IMG/VR virus record: IMGVR_UViG_3300035698_004947
Span: 1 to 41,090 of that record
Direction: 5' to 3' (one strand)
Length of the DNA: 41,090 nucleotides
From: a virus
Below are positions 30,885-38,116 of the stretch, one piece after another. The position numbers were made by a program, and so were the translations under genes. Every line of letters starts with the position of its first letter. The stretch's first letter is position 1. The notes below the pieces were generated by a model. That model was not told where the DNA came from, searched no databases, and worked only from the letters and a program-made list of their open reading frames with translations.

Positions 30885-31822
30885 TGTCAGTAGAACTTGA
30901 TCTTATGGAATATGCCACAGATATATTAGCTCAGACGTCTTATGTGAGTATTGGGATAGGAAGTGAACTTCTCTCTAATGGGGATTTTGAAACTTGGACA
31001 GCAGGGGCAAATGATCCGCCTGATAATTGGACTATTTCAGGATTAGCAGATCCCGAAAGAGAAGGCACTATTGTGAAAGCAGATACTTATAGTATGAAAG
31101 TAATAAGGGGTGGTGGTGCTTCTTATATGACACAAACTCTTTCTTGGGATGTTGGATGGCAAGGAAAAGTAATGACTTTTAGTTGTTGGGTTTATGCGAC
31201 AGCGGCCAGTAAGGCAAGGCTATCTCTATATGATGGAGTTGTAACTCTTTATAGTCCCTATCATACCGGGGATAGCACTTGGCAGTTATTAACTGTAATA
31301 ATGACGATAGATGGGGCGGCTGATCAATTATTGTGCCATTGTAATATTGATGGTTCTGAATTTGATGCGGCTTATTTTGATGAGGCAAGTGTAAAGCAAA
31401 CTGATTTACAATGCTATTCCGAATCTTCTATTAAACAGGAAGGTTCTTATTCATTAAAAGCAATAGCGAAGCAAACAGATTCCTTAAACGAAACCCTTAT
31501 CCGAACAGTCGGGCCGACAATAGATCTGTCTGGATGTATATTAATTAAATTTTATGCTTATGCTTCAAGAACGGGAAGTAATTTTAAAATCAAGGTTCAT
31601 GATGTAGGTGGAACGACTACGGAATATACAGTAATTATAAATTCGGGTGGAACTTGGGAACAAAAAGAAATAGATATATCGGCTGTGGCAAATGCTGACA
31701 AAGATGATATTGATCAGATAATAATTGAGATAATCAATGCTGATGCGGATAACACATTTTATCTTGACGATATATATGCAGAAAGAATAGGGGCGAGAAG
31801 TTTCGGAATAATCATAGGATAG
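30884..31822 (+). CDS. Carbohydrate-binding-like fibre protein, two beta-sandwich domains
   Basis: Residues about 20-170 have the CBM4/9-like pattern LLSNGDFETWTAG...DNWTISG...SMKVIRGG, ending with FDAAYFDEASVK. Residues about 175-310 repeat the type: SSIKQEGSYSLKAIAKQTDS ... FYLDDIYAE. Tandem jelly-roll domains of this kind bind polysaccharide. Placed after J, it is probably a fibre decorating the tip and contacting host glycan. ATG 30884 is preferred over the in-frame start at 30827 because it gives a TAATG overlap and does not overlap the previous gene. Confidence 0.75.
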   Translation: MSVELDLMEYATDILAQTSYVSIGIGSELLSNGDFETWTAGANDPPDNWTISGLADPEREGTIVKADTYSMKVIRGGGASYMTQTLSWDVGWQGKVMTFSCWVYATAASKARLSLYDGVVTLYSPYHTGDSTWQLLTVIMTIDGAADQLLCHCNIDGSEFDAAYFDEASVKQTDLQCYSESSIKQEGSYSLKAIAKQTDSLNETLIRTVGPTIDLSGCILIKFYAYASRTGSNFKIKVHDVGGTTTEYTVIINSGGTWEQKEIDISAVANADKDDIDQIIIEIINADADNTFYLDDIYAERIGARSFGIIIG

Positions 31823-31832
31823 CGAGGGGAAT

Positions 31833-32054
31833 ATGAAAAACTTAATTCCACATAAAATAGTAATTGACTTAGAAAAAGGGAATTTCAAGGATGGGATATT
31901 TTTATATCGGATAAAAGAAAAAGGGATCTTGGAAAAAGGATATAAAAGTATTGCGGTTAAAAATATTGGATTCAGCAAACCCCACATGAATGGAATCTTA
32001 AAAAAGATGAAGGATCATATAAAGAAAATAGAGAAATTGGATGGGGAAGAATAA
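31833..32054 (+). CDS. Hypothetical protein, 73 aa
   Basis: A basic small protein with a beta-like first half (HKIVIDLEKGNFKDGIFLYRIKEKG) and a Lys-rich helical end. GCGAGGGGAAT precedes ATG 31833. I recognise no family; its position in the fibre block suggests an accessory role. Confidence 0.55.
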   Translation: MKNLIPHKIVIDLEKGNFKDGIFLYRIKEKGILEKGYKSIAVKNIGFSKPHMNGILKKMKDHIKKIEKLDGEE

Positions 32055-32371
32055 TGGAAAATGAGATGAGAAACTTATTAACTAAGCACCGGGAAGGGAA
32101 ACTTATTTGTCAGAAGTGTTATAAGACGATTACGGATGTTGCTTTTATAGTAGTATGCGGACAGATAGTTTCGCCAATAAAGGTTGATTCGGGTGTATTA
32201 TTTTCCTGCCCGGAACACGCAAAAAACTATTCAAAAGCAATTATAATGCATTCTATTTGTTGGATTCAGACTTTAAGGGAACATGGAACTGAATTATATG
32301 ATATGAAAAAAGTAAAGGAAAAATATAATAAGGAGAAGAAAAATGGCATGGGTAAAAACAATTCCGACTGA
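32054..32371 (+). CDS. Hypothetical Cys-containing protein, 105 aa
   Basis: A CQKC pair near residue 19 and a later CPEH suggest a metal-binding fold of the zinc-ribbon type. The rest is helical with a Lys-rich end. It is coupled by TAATG to the previous gene and overlaps the following fibre gene by 29 nt. There is no family call. Confidence 0.55.
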   Translation: MENEMRNLLTKHREGKLICQKCYKTITDVAFIVVCGQIVSPIKVDSGVLFSCPEHAKNYSKAIIMHSICWIQTLREHGTELYDMKKVKEKYNKEKKNGMGKNNSD

Positions 32372-32879
32372 TGATGAATTGCTTATAAACTTTCCCGGTC
32401 AATGCCGGGCTAATTGGGATGCTTTAGAATTGGGAACTGATCTGGATTTACAGATAACTAATGCGAAAGTAAAAGCCGGGGCGGCGATTGACGCATCTAA
32501 ATTAGATCTATCTGCTGTTTATATCTGGGGGTGTTTCCCTTTTACTGTGGGAGGAACATTATCAACCGGAGTAAATAAAACTTGTGAACTTTTTGCTTCT
32601 TGCACTTTGACTATTGACAGGGTATATATCCATGTGAAAACAGCCCCGACGGGTGCAAGTATTATTGTTGATGTCAATAAGAATGGAACTACGATTTTCA
32701 CCAATCAGGCTAACAGGCCTGAAATAGCGGCCGGAAGCACCGAGGACGAAAGCGGAGTCCCTGATATAACCGCCTTGGCTAAAGATGATGCTTTATCAAT
32801 GGATATAGACCAGAAAGGAAGTGGAGATGCAGGGGCGGATTTAAGCGTATTTGTAAGATGTAAACAATTGGTGAGCTAA
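32343..32879 (+). CDS. Tail fibre-like protein, 178 aa
   Basis: The N-terminus (MAWVKTIPTDDELLINFPGQCRANWDALE) is a common fibre start. The C-terminal part (from about 70) is a beta-sandwich like that of the protein at 30408, with RVYIHVKTAPTGASIIVDVNKNG and a final DLSVFVRCKQL. TAAGGAGAAGAAAA is upstream. The two fibre proteins are probably diverged paralogues. Confidence 0.65.
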   Translation: MAWVKTIPTDDELLINFPGQCRANWDALELGTDLDLQITNAKVKAGAAIDASKLDLSAVYIWGCFPFTVGGTLSTGVNKTCELFASCTLTIDRVYIHVKTAPTGASIIVDVNKNGTTIFTNQANRPEIAAGSTEDESGVPDITALAKDDALSMDIDQKGSGDAGADLSVFVRCKQLVS

Positions 32880-32915
32880 TAAGAAAAGAATTGAAAAACT
32901 AAACAGGAGAAAATA

Positions 32916-33767
32916 ATGCCATCGGTATCAACAACTCTTTATGAAGTTTTGGATGATGGGGCAATAAGGGATGCTGTGCAAGTGGTGGCGGCTTTTTCAA
33001 ATCCCGCTATTTGGGGTAATAAGGAATTTTTACCATGTGGGAGAGATGATGGTCCTAATGAATGGCGAGGATATAAACATTTTAGTATTTCTTCTTTGTC
33101 TGGGAAAACAATCATTAGTGCTGTTCTTTATTTTTATTATGCCGATAAGGAATCTGGTTCGGGTGGTCCGCCTGACTTATATTTACGGGAAATAGAAGAT
33201 TATGGAACTCTTGCTGTTGGAGATTGGACTCCAACTATAAGAACTGAATATAATATAATTCTTACTAATGCGACTGGTTTTGGGTGGATAAATAAGGATG
33301 TAAAAACAGCATTACAAAATGCGATAAATGCAAGTAAGACTGTTTTTGCTTTTATATTTATGCCGCTTGCCGGTGGCAATCTTGATTTTTATGCTTTAGC
33401 GGCTCGGAATGTAGTGGCTTATAAGGCTTATATTTCAGTAACTTATTGTAGCACACCGGCAACACCAACTCCTGCGACTGCTGAAATTATTGATGCGGAA
33501 AATATAAGAATAAACTGGACAGATAATTCGTCAGGGGAAAGTCAGGAAACGGAATTCAGGATTGAGAGAAAAGTAAATGCCGGTGCATATGCTTTATTAA
33601 TAACCAGAAGTCCTGATGTTGTCGAATATATAGATAATACAGTAGTAGTAGGAAATAGTTATACATATCGGATTAGGGCCAGTAATCAAGCCGGGGATTC
33701 CGGGTGGGCTGAAACTGATACTGTTTCGCCAATCGCCGGTGGTATGCAAGGATATATGAATTGTTAG
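32916..33767 (+). CDS. DNRLRE-like and fibronectin type III fibre protein, 283 aa
   Basis: Residues about 1-175 show the DNRLRE-type pattern for surface-attached beta-sandwich proteins (SISSLSGKTIISAVLYFYYADK, DVKTALQNAIN, YKAYISVTY). Residues about 180-270 form a fibronectin type III domain (NIRINWTDNSSGESQETEFRIERKVN, YRIRASNQAGDSGW). It is likely a surface-exposed fibre or capsid decoration that aids weak adhesion to carbohydrates. Confidence 0.7.
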   Translation: MPSVSTTLYEVLDDGAIRDAVQVVAAFSNPAIWGNKEFLPCGRDDGPNEWRGYKHFSISSLSGKTIISAVLYFYYADKESGSGGPPDLYLREIEDYGTLAVGDWTPTIRTEYNIILTNATGFGWINKDVKTALQNAINASKTVFAFIFMPLAGGNLDFYALAARNVVAYKAYISVTYCSTPATPTPATAEIIDAENIRINWTDNSSGESQETEFRIERKVNAGAYALLITRSPDVVEYIDNTVVVGNSYTYRIRASNQAGDSGWAETDTVSPIAGGMQGYMNC

Positions 33768-33776
33768 GAGGGGAAA

Positions 33777-34115
33777 ATGGAAAAATATTATATAGTAGGA
33801 ATCATTACTTTGATTGTTTTCCTGTTTAGTGTTTTGATGTTTTTGTGGAAACTATCTAAAGATATGAAAAAAATTCCCGAGGATGAAGCAGGCCATCGGA
33901 AAAGGATATTTATGAGATTTGATGAATATAAGGGAGAATCAGAAAATAAGTTTGTTCAAAAGGATGTTTGTAAAATCATCCATGATTTCACCAAGACGAA
34001 TTTTGAAAGAATAGAAACAACCATGAAAGAAGGATTTAAAGCCATAGACGATAGAATAACAAATCTCAATAATCAATTAGTGGGTTGGATGAGAGAGAAT
34101 GGAAAGGAAAAATGA
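33777..34115 (+). CDS. Membrane protein with coiled coil (holin- or XhlA-like), 112 aa
   Basis: Residues 5-25 form one transmembrane segment (IVGIITLIVFLFSVLMFLW), followed by a charged region and a predicted coiled coil (about 70-105, FERIETTMKEGFKAIDDRITNLNNQL). This resembles small phage haemolysin/XhlA-type or holin-accessory proteins. Position next to two peptidase-like genes at the operon end supports a lysis role. AGGAGGGGAAA is upstream. Confidence 0.6.
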   Translation: MEKYYIVGIITLIVFLFSVLMFLWKLSKDMKKIPEDEAGHRKRIFMRFDEYKGESENKFVQKDVCKIIHDFTKTNFERIETTMKEGFKAIDDRITNLNNQLVGWMRENGKEK

Positions 34116-34285
34116 TTTATAATAGAGCATTAAAAAACATATTAAAGAAATATATAAAAGAAGAAGCGAAACTTATAAAATGCTATAATGAAATTATAAA
34201 GTGGGTAGAAATAATTATCAGAATTGCTTTTGGCCCAGAAAAGAAAGATAGGGAAAAAGATGAAAACATACAACAAAGTAAGTGA
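34112..34285 (+). CDS. Hypothetical small protein, 57 aa
   Basis: ATG 34112 overlaps the previous stop as ATGA. The product is basic and helical with an amphipathic segment (YNEIIKWVEIIIRIAFG) that might touch the membrane. A longer in-frame start at 34085 is less likely. Its 3' end overlaps the next gene by 26 nt. Function is unknown; lysis cassette membership is possible. Confidence 0.5.
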   Translation: MIYNRALKNILKKYIKEEAKLIKCYNEIIKWVEIIIRIAFGPEKKDREKDENIQQSK

Positions 34286-34889
34286 ATATCCGGTATTGAA
34301 TTCAGACTATCTAAAACCGGGTTTTTTTGTGGTTATTAAAAGGCCGGAGAAAAGCGGTTTTCTATATAACCAGATAGAAAAAGCACAACTGAAAGCCGGG
34401 TATAGTAAGGCGGCTTCTAAATATGTTCATGTCTCAATAATCGGTGTTGATTGTTATATTATAAATACTACTCCTCCAAGAACAAAAATAGCGGATCTGT
34501 TTGAAGTATATAAAGGAAGATATATTAAGATTTTAAAATATAAGGAATACAAAGAGAACGATCTTAAAGGTTATGAGGTTGCTTTCTGGGCGGCTTCCAC
34601 TTGTAATATCCGTTATGATTGGATCGGACTAGCGGCTTTCAAATTCCCTTGGCTTGGGAAGATATTTAAAAGGTTACAGAAGAAATGGCTGTTCTGTTCG
34701 GAGTGTGCCATCTGGGCCTTACAAAAAGTTTTTCCTGTGATAAAAGAAAAGTTTAATTTCAAGGCCAGTAAAAGAACGAAACCTAATAAAATGTTTTTCG
34801 GAGATATTAGAATATCGCCTGAGAAATGTATGCCGGGCTATTTTCTAAACAATAAAGATTTTCCTGTAATATGGGAAGGAGAGATCTAA
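34260..34889 (+). CDS. Permuted NlpC/P60-like (YiiX-type) protein, 209 aa
   Basis: The start LKPGFFVVIKRP, the His in KYVHVSIIG (H57) and the later Cys in WLFCSECAIWAL (C146) follow the permuted papain-fold pattern of YiiX/YebB-like proteins, where the His precedes the Cys. Such enzymes cut amide bonds in peptidoglycan or lipid substrates. ATG 34260 is chosen over 34224 because the longer form overlaps the previous gene more and lacks a ribosome-binding site. It lies between a membrane/coiled-coil protein and a papain-like protease. Confidence 0.65.
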   Translation: MKTYNKVSEYPVLNSDYLKPGFFVVIKRPEKSGFLYNQIEKAQLKAGYSKAASKYVHVSIIGVDCYIINTTPPRTKIADLFEVYKGRYIKILKYKEYKENDLKGYEVAFWAASTCNIRYDWIGLAAFKFPWLGKIFKRLQKKWLFCSECAIWALQKVFPVIKEKFNFKASKRTKPNKMFFGDIRISPEKCMPGYFLNNKDFPVIWEGEI

Positions 34890-35650
34890 TGAGTAAATTT
34901 GGATATATAAAAGATTTAGATGATAGAAGGGATTTTTTGATGAAAGGATTTTTGCCAAGAGTTGATATTGTCTTACCTAAGAGTGTGGATTTGACAGATA
35001 AGATGTCGCCGGTAAGGAATCAGGGGAACGAAGGAACTTGTGTGGGATTCGCATCAGTTGTCGGTATGAAGGAATATCAGGAATTGCAGGATTATAAAAA
35101 ATTGGTTTTGCTTTCTCCCCGGTTCCTTTATAACGAATGTAAAAAAATTGATGGAATACCAAATCAGGAAGGAACTTATATCCGGACAGCAATGCAAGTG
35201 CTTAAAAAGGTTGGGGTTTGCCAAGAAGATTTTTGGCCTTACCAACCTCATCAAAAAGATAAGCCGAAAGATGAAGCCGATTCTAATGCTAGAAAGTTTT
35301 GTGTTATGGGCTATGCCCGTATTTCCGGATTAGAAGAACTTAAACAAAGTTTATTTTTTAAAGGGCCTTGTGTTATAGGTGTAAAAGTTTTTAAGGGTAT
35401 GATGAATACAAAAAATGGAGTTGTCCGCATGCCGAAATGTTGGGAAAGAAGTTTGAGTGGCCATGCCATTTGCCCGGTGGGATATAATGATGAAAGGAAA
35501 CTTGTAAAATTTAAAAATTCTTGGTCTGAGGCTTGGGGTAATAAGGGGTGGGGATTCCTGCCTTATGCTTATATTGAGAAGTATATGATGGATGGTTGGA
35601 GTAGTGTTGATATAGATGATCCGGTTGCTTTTGGACATGAGAGGTTTTAA
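34889..35650 (+). CDS. Papain-family (C1A) cysteine protease, 253 aa
   Basis: The catalytic set is complete: Gln 45 and Cys 51 in NQGNEGTCVGFASV, His 192 in GHAICPVGYND, and Asn 210 in FKNSWSEAWGNKGWGF. The N-terminus (GYIKDLDDRRDF) is like that of bacterial C1A enzymes. No signal peptide is visible. It is the last gene of the late operon before two terminator hairpins, and its start overlaps the previous stop (TAATG) with GGAAGGAGAG upstream. Papain-like proteases are uncommon in phages. It could act on host surface protein, peptidoglycan peptides or virion proteins. Confidence 0.88.
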   Translation: MSKFGYIKDLDDRRDFLMKGFLPRVDIVLPKSVDLTDKMSPVRNQGNEGTCVGFASVVGMKEYQELQDYKKLVLLSPRFLYNECKKIDGIPNQEGTYIRTAMQVLKKVGVCQEDFWPYQPHQKDKPKDEADSNARKFCVMGYARISGLEELKQSLFFKGPCVIGVKVFKGMMNTKNGVVRMPKCWERSLSGHAICPVGYNDERKLVKFKNSWSEAWGNKGWGFLPYAYIEKYMMDGWSSVDIDDPVAFGHERF

Positions 35651-35671
35651 ATGGCTTGGTAGTTTGGGTTA

Positions 35672-35718
35672 GCTTAGGACAGGAAAGCCCACCTTGGGCT
35701 ATCCTTGTAAGCCTTTTT
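35672..35718 (+). terminator. Branched hairpin with T-run, terminator-like
   Basis: GCTTA (35672-35676) pairs with TAAGC (35708-35712), GGA with TCC inside, and AGCCC/GGGCT (35686-35700) forms the top hairpin. TTTTT follows at 35714-35718. It lies 22 nt after the last late gene and probably is the first of two tandem terminators. Confidence 0.6.
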
Positions 35719-35730
35719 GAGAGTAAAAGG

Positions 35731-35759
35731 GGTAGAAGCGGAGGTTTTCTACCTTTTTT
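35731..35759 (+). terminator. Rho-independent terminator
   Basis: GGTAGAA (35731-35737) and TTCTACC (35747-35753) form a perfect 7-bp stem followed by TTTTTT. This is the classic form and ends the late operon. Confidence 0.8.
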
Positions 35760-35780
35760 ACATTTTCGGCCTTAATAACA

Positions 35781-35818
35781 ATGGTAAAGATTTATAGTAA
35801 AGATTCATGGTAAAGATT
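35781..35818 (+). repeat. Three tandem 13-bp repeats (iteron-like)
   Basis: ATGGTAAAGATT, ATAGTAAAGATT and ATGGTAAAGATT begin at 35781, 35794 and 35807, each separated by one base. They lie between the late terminators and the early promoter, so they may bind a replication or regulatory protein. Confidence 0.75.
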
Positions 35819-35846
35819 AGTGTTCATACAGCTTCTCTCCTTTATC

Positions 35847-35866
35847 TAACGGTTAGTTAACGGTTA
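35847..35866 (+). repeat. Two TAACGGTTA boxes 11 bp apart
   Basis: TAACGGTTA occurs at 35847-35855 and 35858-35866, a spacing of about one helical turn. The same AACGGT core with the same 11-bp spacing lies inside the replication gene at 40822-40842. Confidence 0.7.
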
Positions 35867-35868
35867 AA

Positions 35869-35909
35869 AATATATCAAAGATTTAACTTGCGAAACTATT
35901 TGATATATT
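35869..35909 (+). promoter_or_regulatory. Early promoter region with 11-bp inverted-repeat operator
   Basis: AATATATCAAA (35869-35879) and TTTGATATATT (35899-35909) are exact inverted copies with centres 30 bp apart, fitting two contacts of a regulator on one DNA face. A possible promoter overlaps the right arm: -35 TTTAAC at 35882, 16-bp spacer, -10 TATATT at 35904-35909. The palindrome is certain; the promoter is moderate. It would drive the early genes from 35926 or 36042. Confidence 0.55.
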
Positions 35910-35925
35910 GTAAAGTGAATGTGCG

Positions 35926-36027
35926 ATGAAAAGAGAGAAAAAAATCCTAGTTGAAACACTTCAAAAACAATCCAAATTTAGTTGTGAAGAAGTTGAAGTA
36001 GCCGGCGGAACAAAAAGCAGTAAATAA
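35926..36027 (+). CDS. Possible leader peptide or small protein, 33 aa
   Basis: An open frame of 33 codons (MKREKKILVETLQKQSKFSC...) begins 17 nt after the inverted repeat. It has no clear ribosome-binding site and ends 14 nt before the next gene. It is charged and helical. It may be a real leader protein or just leader RNA. Confidence 0.35.
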   Translation: MKREKKILVETLQKQSKFSCEEVEVAGGTKSSK

Positions 36028-36041
36028 AGGAGGTGATTTAA

Positions 36042-36323
36042 ATGTCTCAAACCATCAAGAAAATAAGCGTATCTAATATGGTGGGTGCTAGCGGGAATGG
36101 TATTGTTAATCAATTTGAGATCAACACAGATGATGGAACATATTTCCAATCGTATCAAACCATCATTGTGTGTCGCAAAAATGGTAAAACCTATTTAGAT
36201 GAAAATTGTTGGGATTGTAGCGTAACCACTTCAAAATACCGGAATCGCTTTTTAAGGAAAACCACAAAAGAGATAAAAGAAAAAATTAAGACGGGAGAAT
36301 ATATTTTAACCAATCTTAATTAA
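36042..36323 (+). CDS. Conserved phage protein (DUF8033-like), 93 aa
   Basis: The pattern SNMVGASGNGIVNQFEINTDDG...FQSYQTIIV...GKTYLD and the later TTSKYRNRFL and LTNLN is that of a conserved small phage family, which I recall as DUF8033. Function is unknown. AAAGGAGGTGATTTAA is a perfect ribosome-binding site, and this is the first clearly translated gene of the early operon. Confidence 0.7.
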   Translation: MSQTIKKISVSNMVGASGNGIVNQFEINTDDGTYFQSYQTIIVCRKNGKTYLDENCWDCSVTTSKYRNRFLRKTTKEIKEKIKTGEYILTNLN

Positions 36324-36340
36324 AGAGGAGACCAAATTAA

Positions 36341-36778
36341 ATGAAAGTTAAGAATACTTCTTTTTTTAAAACTGCTAAAATCAAAGAAGTGATTCGTTTT
36401 GTTAAGCCACCCGGAATAACTAAATTTGACATTTGGATTAAAACCGGGCATAAAAGAGATTGGAGAGGTAGGGCATATTTTTCTGGCTGTTCTTATCATG
36501 AAACCTTTTGTCCGTATGTATCTTTAGCCATTAGCCCCAAAAATAAATATCCCATAATACATGTCCCCGAACAGAAAAGAGGATATTTACCTTTTAAAGC
36601 CTTTACTGATATAGAGTTACTTGTTAATTTAGTTGCTCATGAGTTAAGACACCTATGGCAGAAAAAACATCCGAAGGGTTGGAGGGTATGGGGTTCGAGA
36701 GGGCAATTTAGTGAAAGAGATGCCGATGCTTATGCTATTCACAAAGTTAGACAATGGAGAAGGAGAGAAAATGTATAA
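36341..36778 (+). CDS. Zinc metallopeptidase-like protein (HExxH), 145 aa
   Basis: HELRH at residues 100-104 provides two zinc His and the catalytic Glu; the downstream SERDADAYA (E125) gives a third ligand, as in gluzincin/SprT-like minimal peptidases. The first half is a small beta region. Placed in the early operon, it might trim a host or phage protein during takeover. AGAGGAGACC precedes ATG 36341. Confidence 0.7.
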   Translation: MKVKNTSFFKTAKIKEVIRFVKPPGITKFDIWIKTGHKRDWRGRAYFSGCSYHETFCPYVSLAISPKNKYPIIHVPEQKRGYLPFKAFTDIELLVNLVAHELRHLWQKKHPKGWRVWGSRGQFSERDADAYAIHKVRQWRRRENV

Positions 36779-36971
36779 AATCTTTACGCGTAACTGGTGG
36801 AAAAAGGGAGAAGGCGGCGGCCTTGTTCCTGATCCGACAGCAAGGAAAACACATGTAACATATGTTTCTACACAAGGAGAGGCAAGAGATTGGTGCGAAA
36901 GAAATAATGCTAAGAGGCCGAAGTCTTGGGAAAAATTAAGCCGAAAATATGAATACACTTCAGACTATTAA
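36771..36971 (+). CDS. Hypothetical protein, 66 aa
   Basis: A small aromatic-rich protein (FTRNWWKKGEGGGLVPDPTARK, later ARDWCERNN) ending YEYTSDY. AAGGAGAGAAA precedes ATG 36771, which is chosen over an in-frame start at 36711 as it has the better site and only an 8-nt overlap with the metallopeptidase gene. The ending resembles phage proteins with WC/RxYEYT motifs, but I know no function. Confidence 0.6.
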   Translation: MYKIFTRNWWKKGEGGGLVPDPTARKTHVTYVSTQGEARDWCERNNAKRPKSWEKLSRKYEYTSDY

Positions 36972-36982
36972 GGAGAGGAAAA

Positions 36983-37261
36983 TTGAAAGATAAAGATTAT
37001 CAATTCCCAAAAAAATATCCGGTAGGGTTAACCCGGGAAAAGTATAAAAAGGAATTAAGGGCCTCAGTAAAAGGCCGCAAAAATGAAGCCTTGAAAATAA
37101 CACAGATAAGGGTCAGATGTTTCGTAGTAAGTAGTAAGGATTTGTTTGATGAGAAGAAAAATCCGGATCTGGATTTTTCTGCCGAGGCTGTTTTAAAAAA
37201 CAAGAAAATCAGAAAAAGAAGAAAAAGAAGGATAAGAAGGATAAGAAATGTATTATCGTAA
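36983..37261 (+). CDS. Hypothetical basic protein, 92 aa
   Basis: TTG 36983 is led by TAAGGAGAGG. The protein has a moderately charged start and a C-terminal Lys/Arg run of about 20 residues, suggesting nucleic-acid binding. I recognise no family. It overlaps the nuclease gene by 14 nt. Confidence 0.55.
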   Translation: MKDKDYQFPKKYPVGLTREKYKKELRASVKGRKNEALKITQIRVRCFVVSSKDLFDEKKNPDLDFSAEAVLKNKKIRKRRKRRIRRIRNVLS

Positions 37262-37562
37262 ATATAGAAACATCAAAGTCAAATTAGATGGCATGACTTT
37301 CGATAGCAAGAAAGAAGCGGCTTTTTATAACAATCTGAAACTTCAACAGAAGGCCGGAGTGATTAAATCTTTTATCTGTCAGCCAAAAATTAAATTCCCT
37401 TGTAAAGTTACATACATACCGGACTTCCGGGTTGTAATGGGTGATGGTGTAATTGTTTATTATGATGTCAAAAGTGAGTTTACCAGAAAGATGCAAGTTT
37501 ACCGGATAAAGATAAAACTTTTAAAATACTTCTATCCGGACCTTTGTTTTAAAGAAGTATAA
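37248..37562 (+). CDS. DUF1064 nuclease-like protein
   Basis: The sequence follows DUF1064: KVKLDGMTFDSKKEAAFYNNL at the start, an IKSFICQPKIKF middle, then YIPDFRVVMGDG and YYDVKSEFT, which supply the D...D-x-K pattern of the PD-(D/E)XK fold. Related proteins are RecT-associated or resolvase-like endonucleases. It may process recombination or replication intermediates together with the Bet/exonuclease pair 500 bp downstream. Confidence 0.85.
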   Translation: MYYRKYRNIKVKLDGMTFDSKKEAAFYNNLKLQQKAGVIKSFICQPKIKFPCKVTYIPDFRVVMGDGVIVYYDVKSEFTRKMQVYRIKIKLLKYFYPDLCFKEV

Positions 37563-37588
37563 AAGCTACTCAAAGGAGGTGAGGAAGA

Positions 37589-37642
37589 ATGAAATGTTGT
37601 TTATGCGATAAAGAAGCGGTGAGTGTAATTATTCAAAAGTAA
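37589..37642 (+). CDS. Very small Cys-rich ORF, 17 aa
   Basis: MKCCLCDKEAVSVIIQK has a perfect AAAGGAGGTGAGG site. The CCLC motif could bind a metal, or this could be the remains of a longer zinc-ribbon gene. Such a short product cannot be proven from sequence. Confidence 0.35.
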   Translation: MKCCLCDKEAVSVIIQK

Positions 37643-37675
37643 TACCTGCAAGATTAGAGCAAGGAGGTATAAAAA

Positions 37676-37870
37676 ATGGCGAGATATAAAGTTAATGCTT
37701 GGATCTATCCGATTGGAGGCAGATTTGATTACCCAATGGAATTAGAGGCGGTTGCAAAAAACATAAAAGCGGCAAGAAAAGTGGTTGAGAAATGGTTATC
37801 TAAAAGAAGTGCTGTAATAAATGACTATCAGTTAGTAAGAATAAAAAGGAGGGGATATGTTAACAGTTAA
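37676..37870 (+). CDS. Hypothetical protein, 64 aa
   Basis: A small alpha/beta protein (MARYKVNAWIYPIGG..., AARKVVEKWLSKRS) that looks folded but is not recognised. AGCAAGGAGGTATAAAAA precedes ATG 37676. It overlaps the HTH gene by 14 nt. Confidence 0.55.
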   Translation: MARYKVNAWIYPIGGRFDYPMELEAVAKNIKAARKVVEKWLSKRSAVINDYQLVRIKRRGYVNS

Positions 37871-38072
37871 AGAAAGCATAAAAAGATGCGAAAATTATCA
37901 ACTGCTTCTTTCTTCGCACCCTGTCCAAGTGACACATGAGGCCTTAGCAAAGAAAATGGAAGTAAGAATTGAAACAATTCACAGATGGGCGATGGGATCA
38001 CTAAGGCCAAATAAAAGAGTGCGAAGAAAATTGAATGAAATTGCCGAACAGTTAGGAAAAGGAACAATATAA
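37857..38072 (+). CDS. Helix-turn-helix DNA-binding protein, 71 aa
   Basis: Residues about 25-52 (VTHEALAKKMEVRIETIHRWAMGS) form a clear Cro/XRE-like helix-turn-helix, with a basic recognition helix and an Arg/Lys-rich region after it. The protein is small, as for Cro-like regulators. It may bind the 11-bp palindrome at 35869-35909 or the repeats next to it, but no direct evidence ties it to a site. It is the only recognised DNA-binding regulator in the early operon. Confidence 0.7.
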   Translation: MLTVKESIKRCENYQLLLSSHPVQVTHEALAKKMEVRIETIHRWAMGSLRPNKRVRRKLNEIAEQLGKGTI

Positions 38073-38116
38073 CTATCTGGAGTTTTATAACACAGATAAA
38101 AAAGAAGGGAGTAAAG

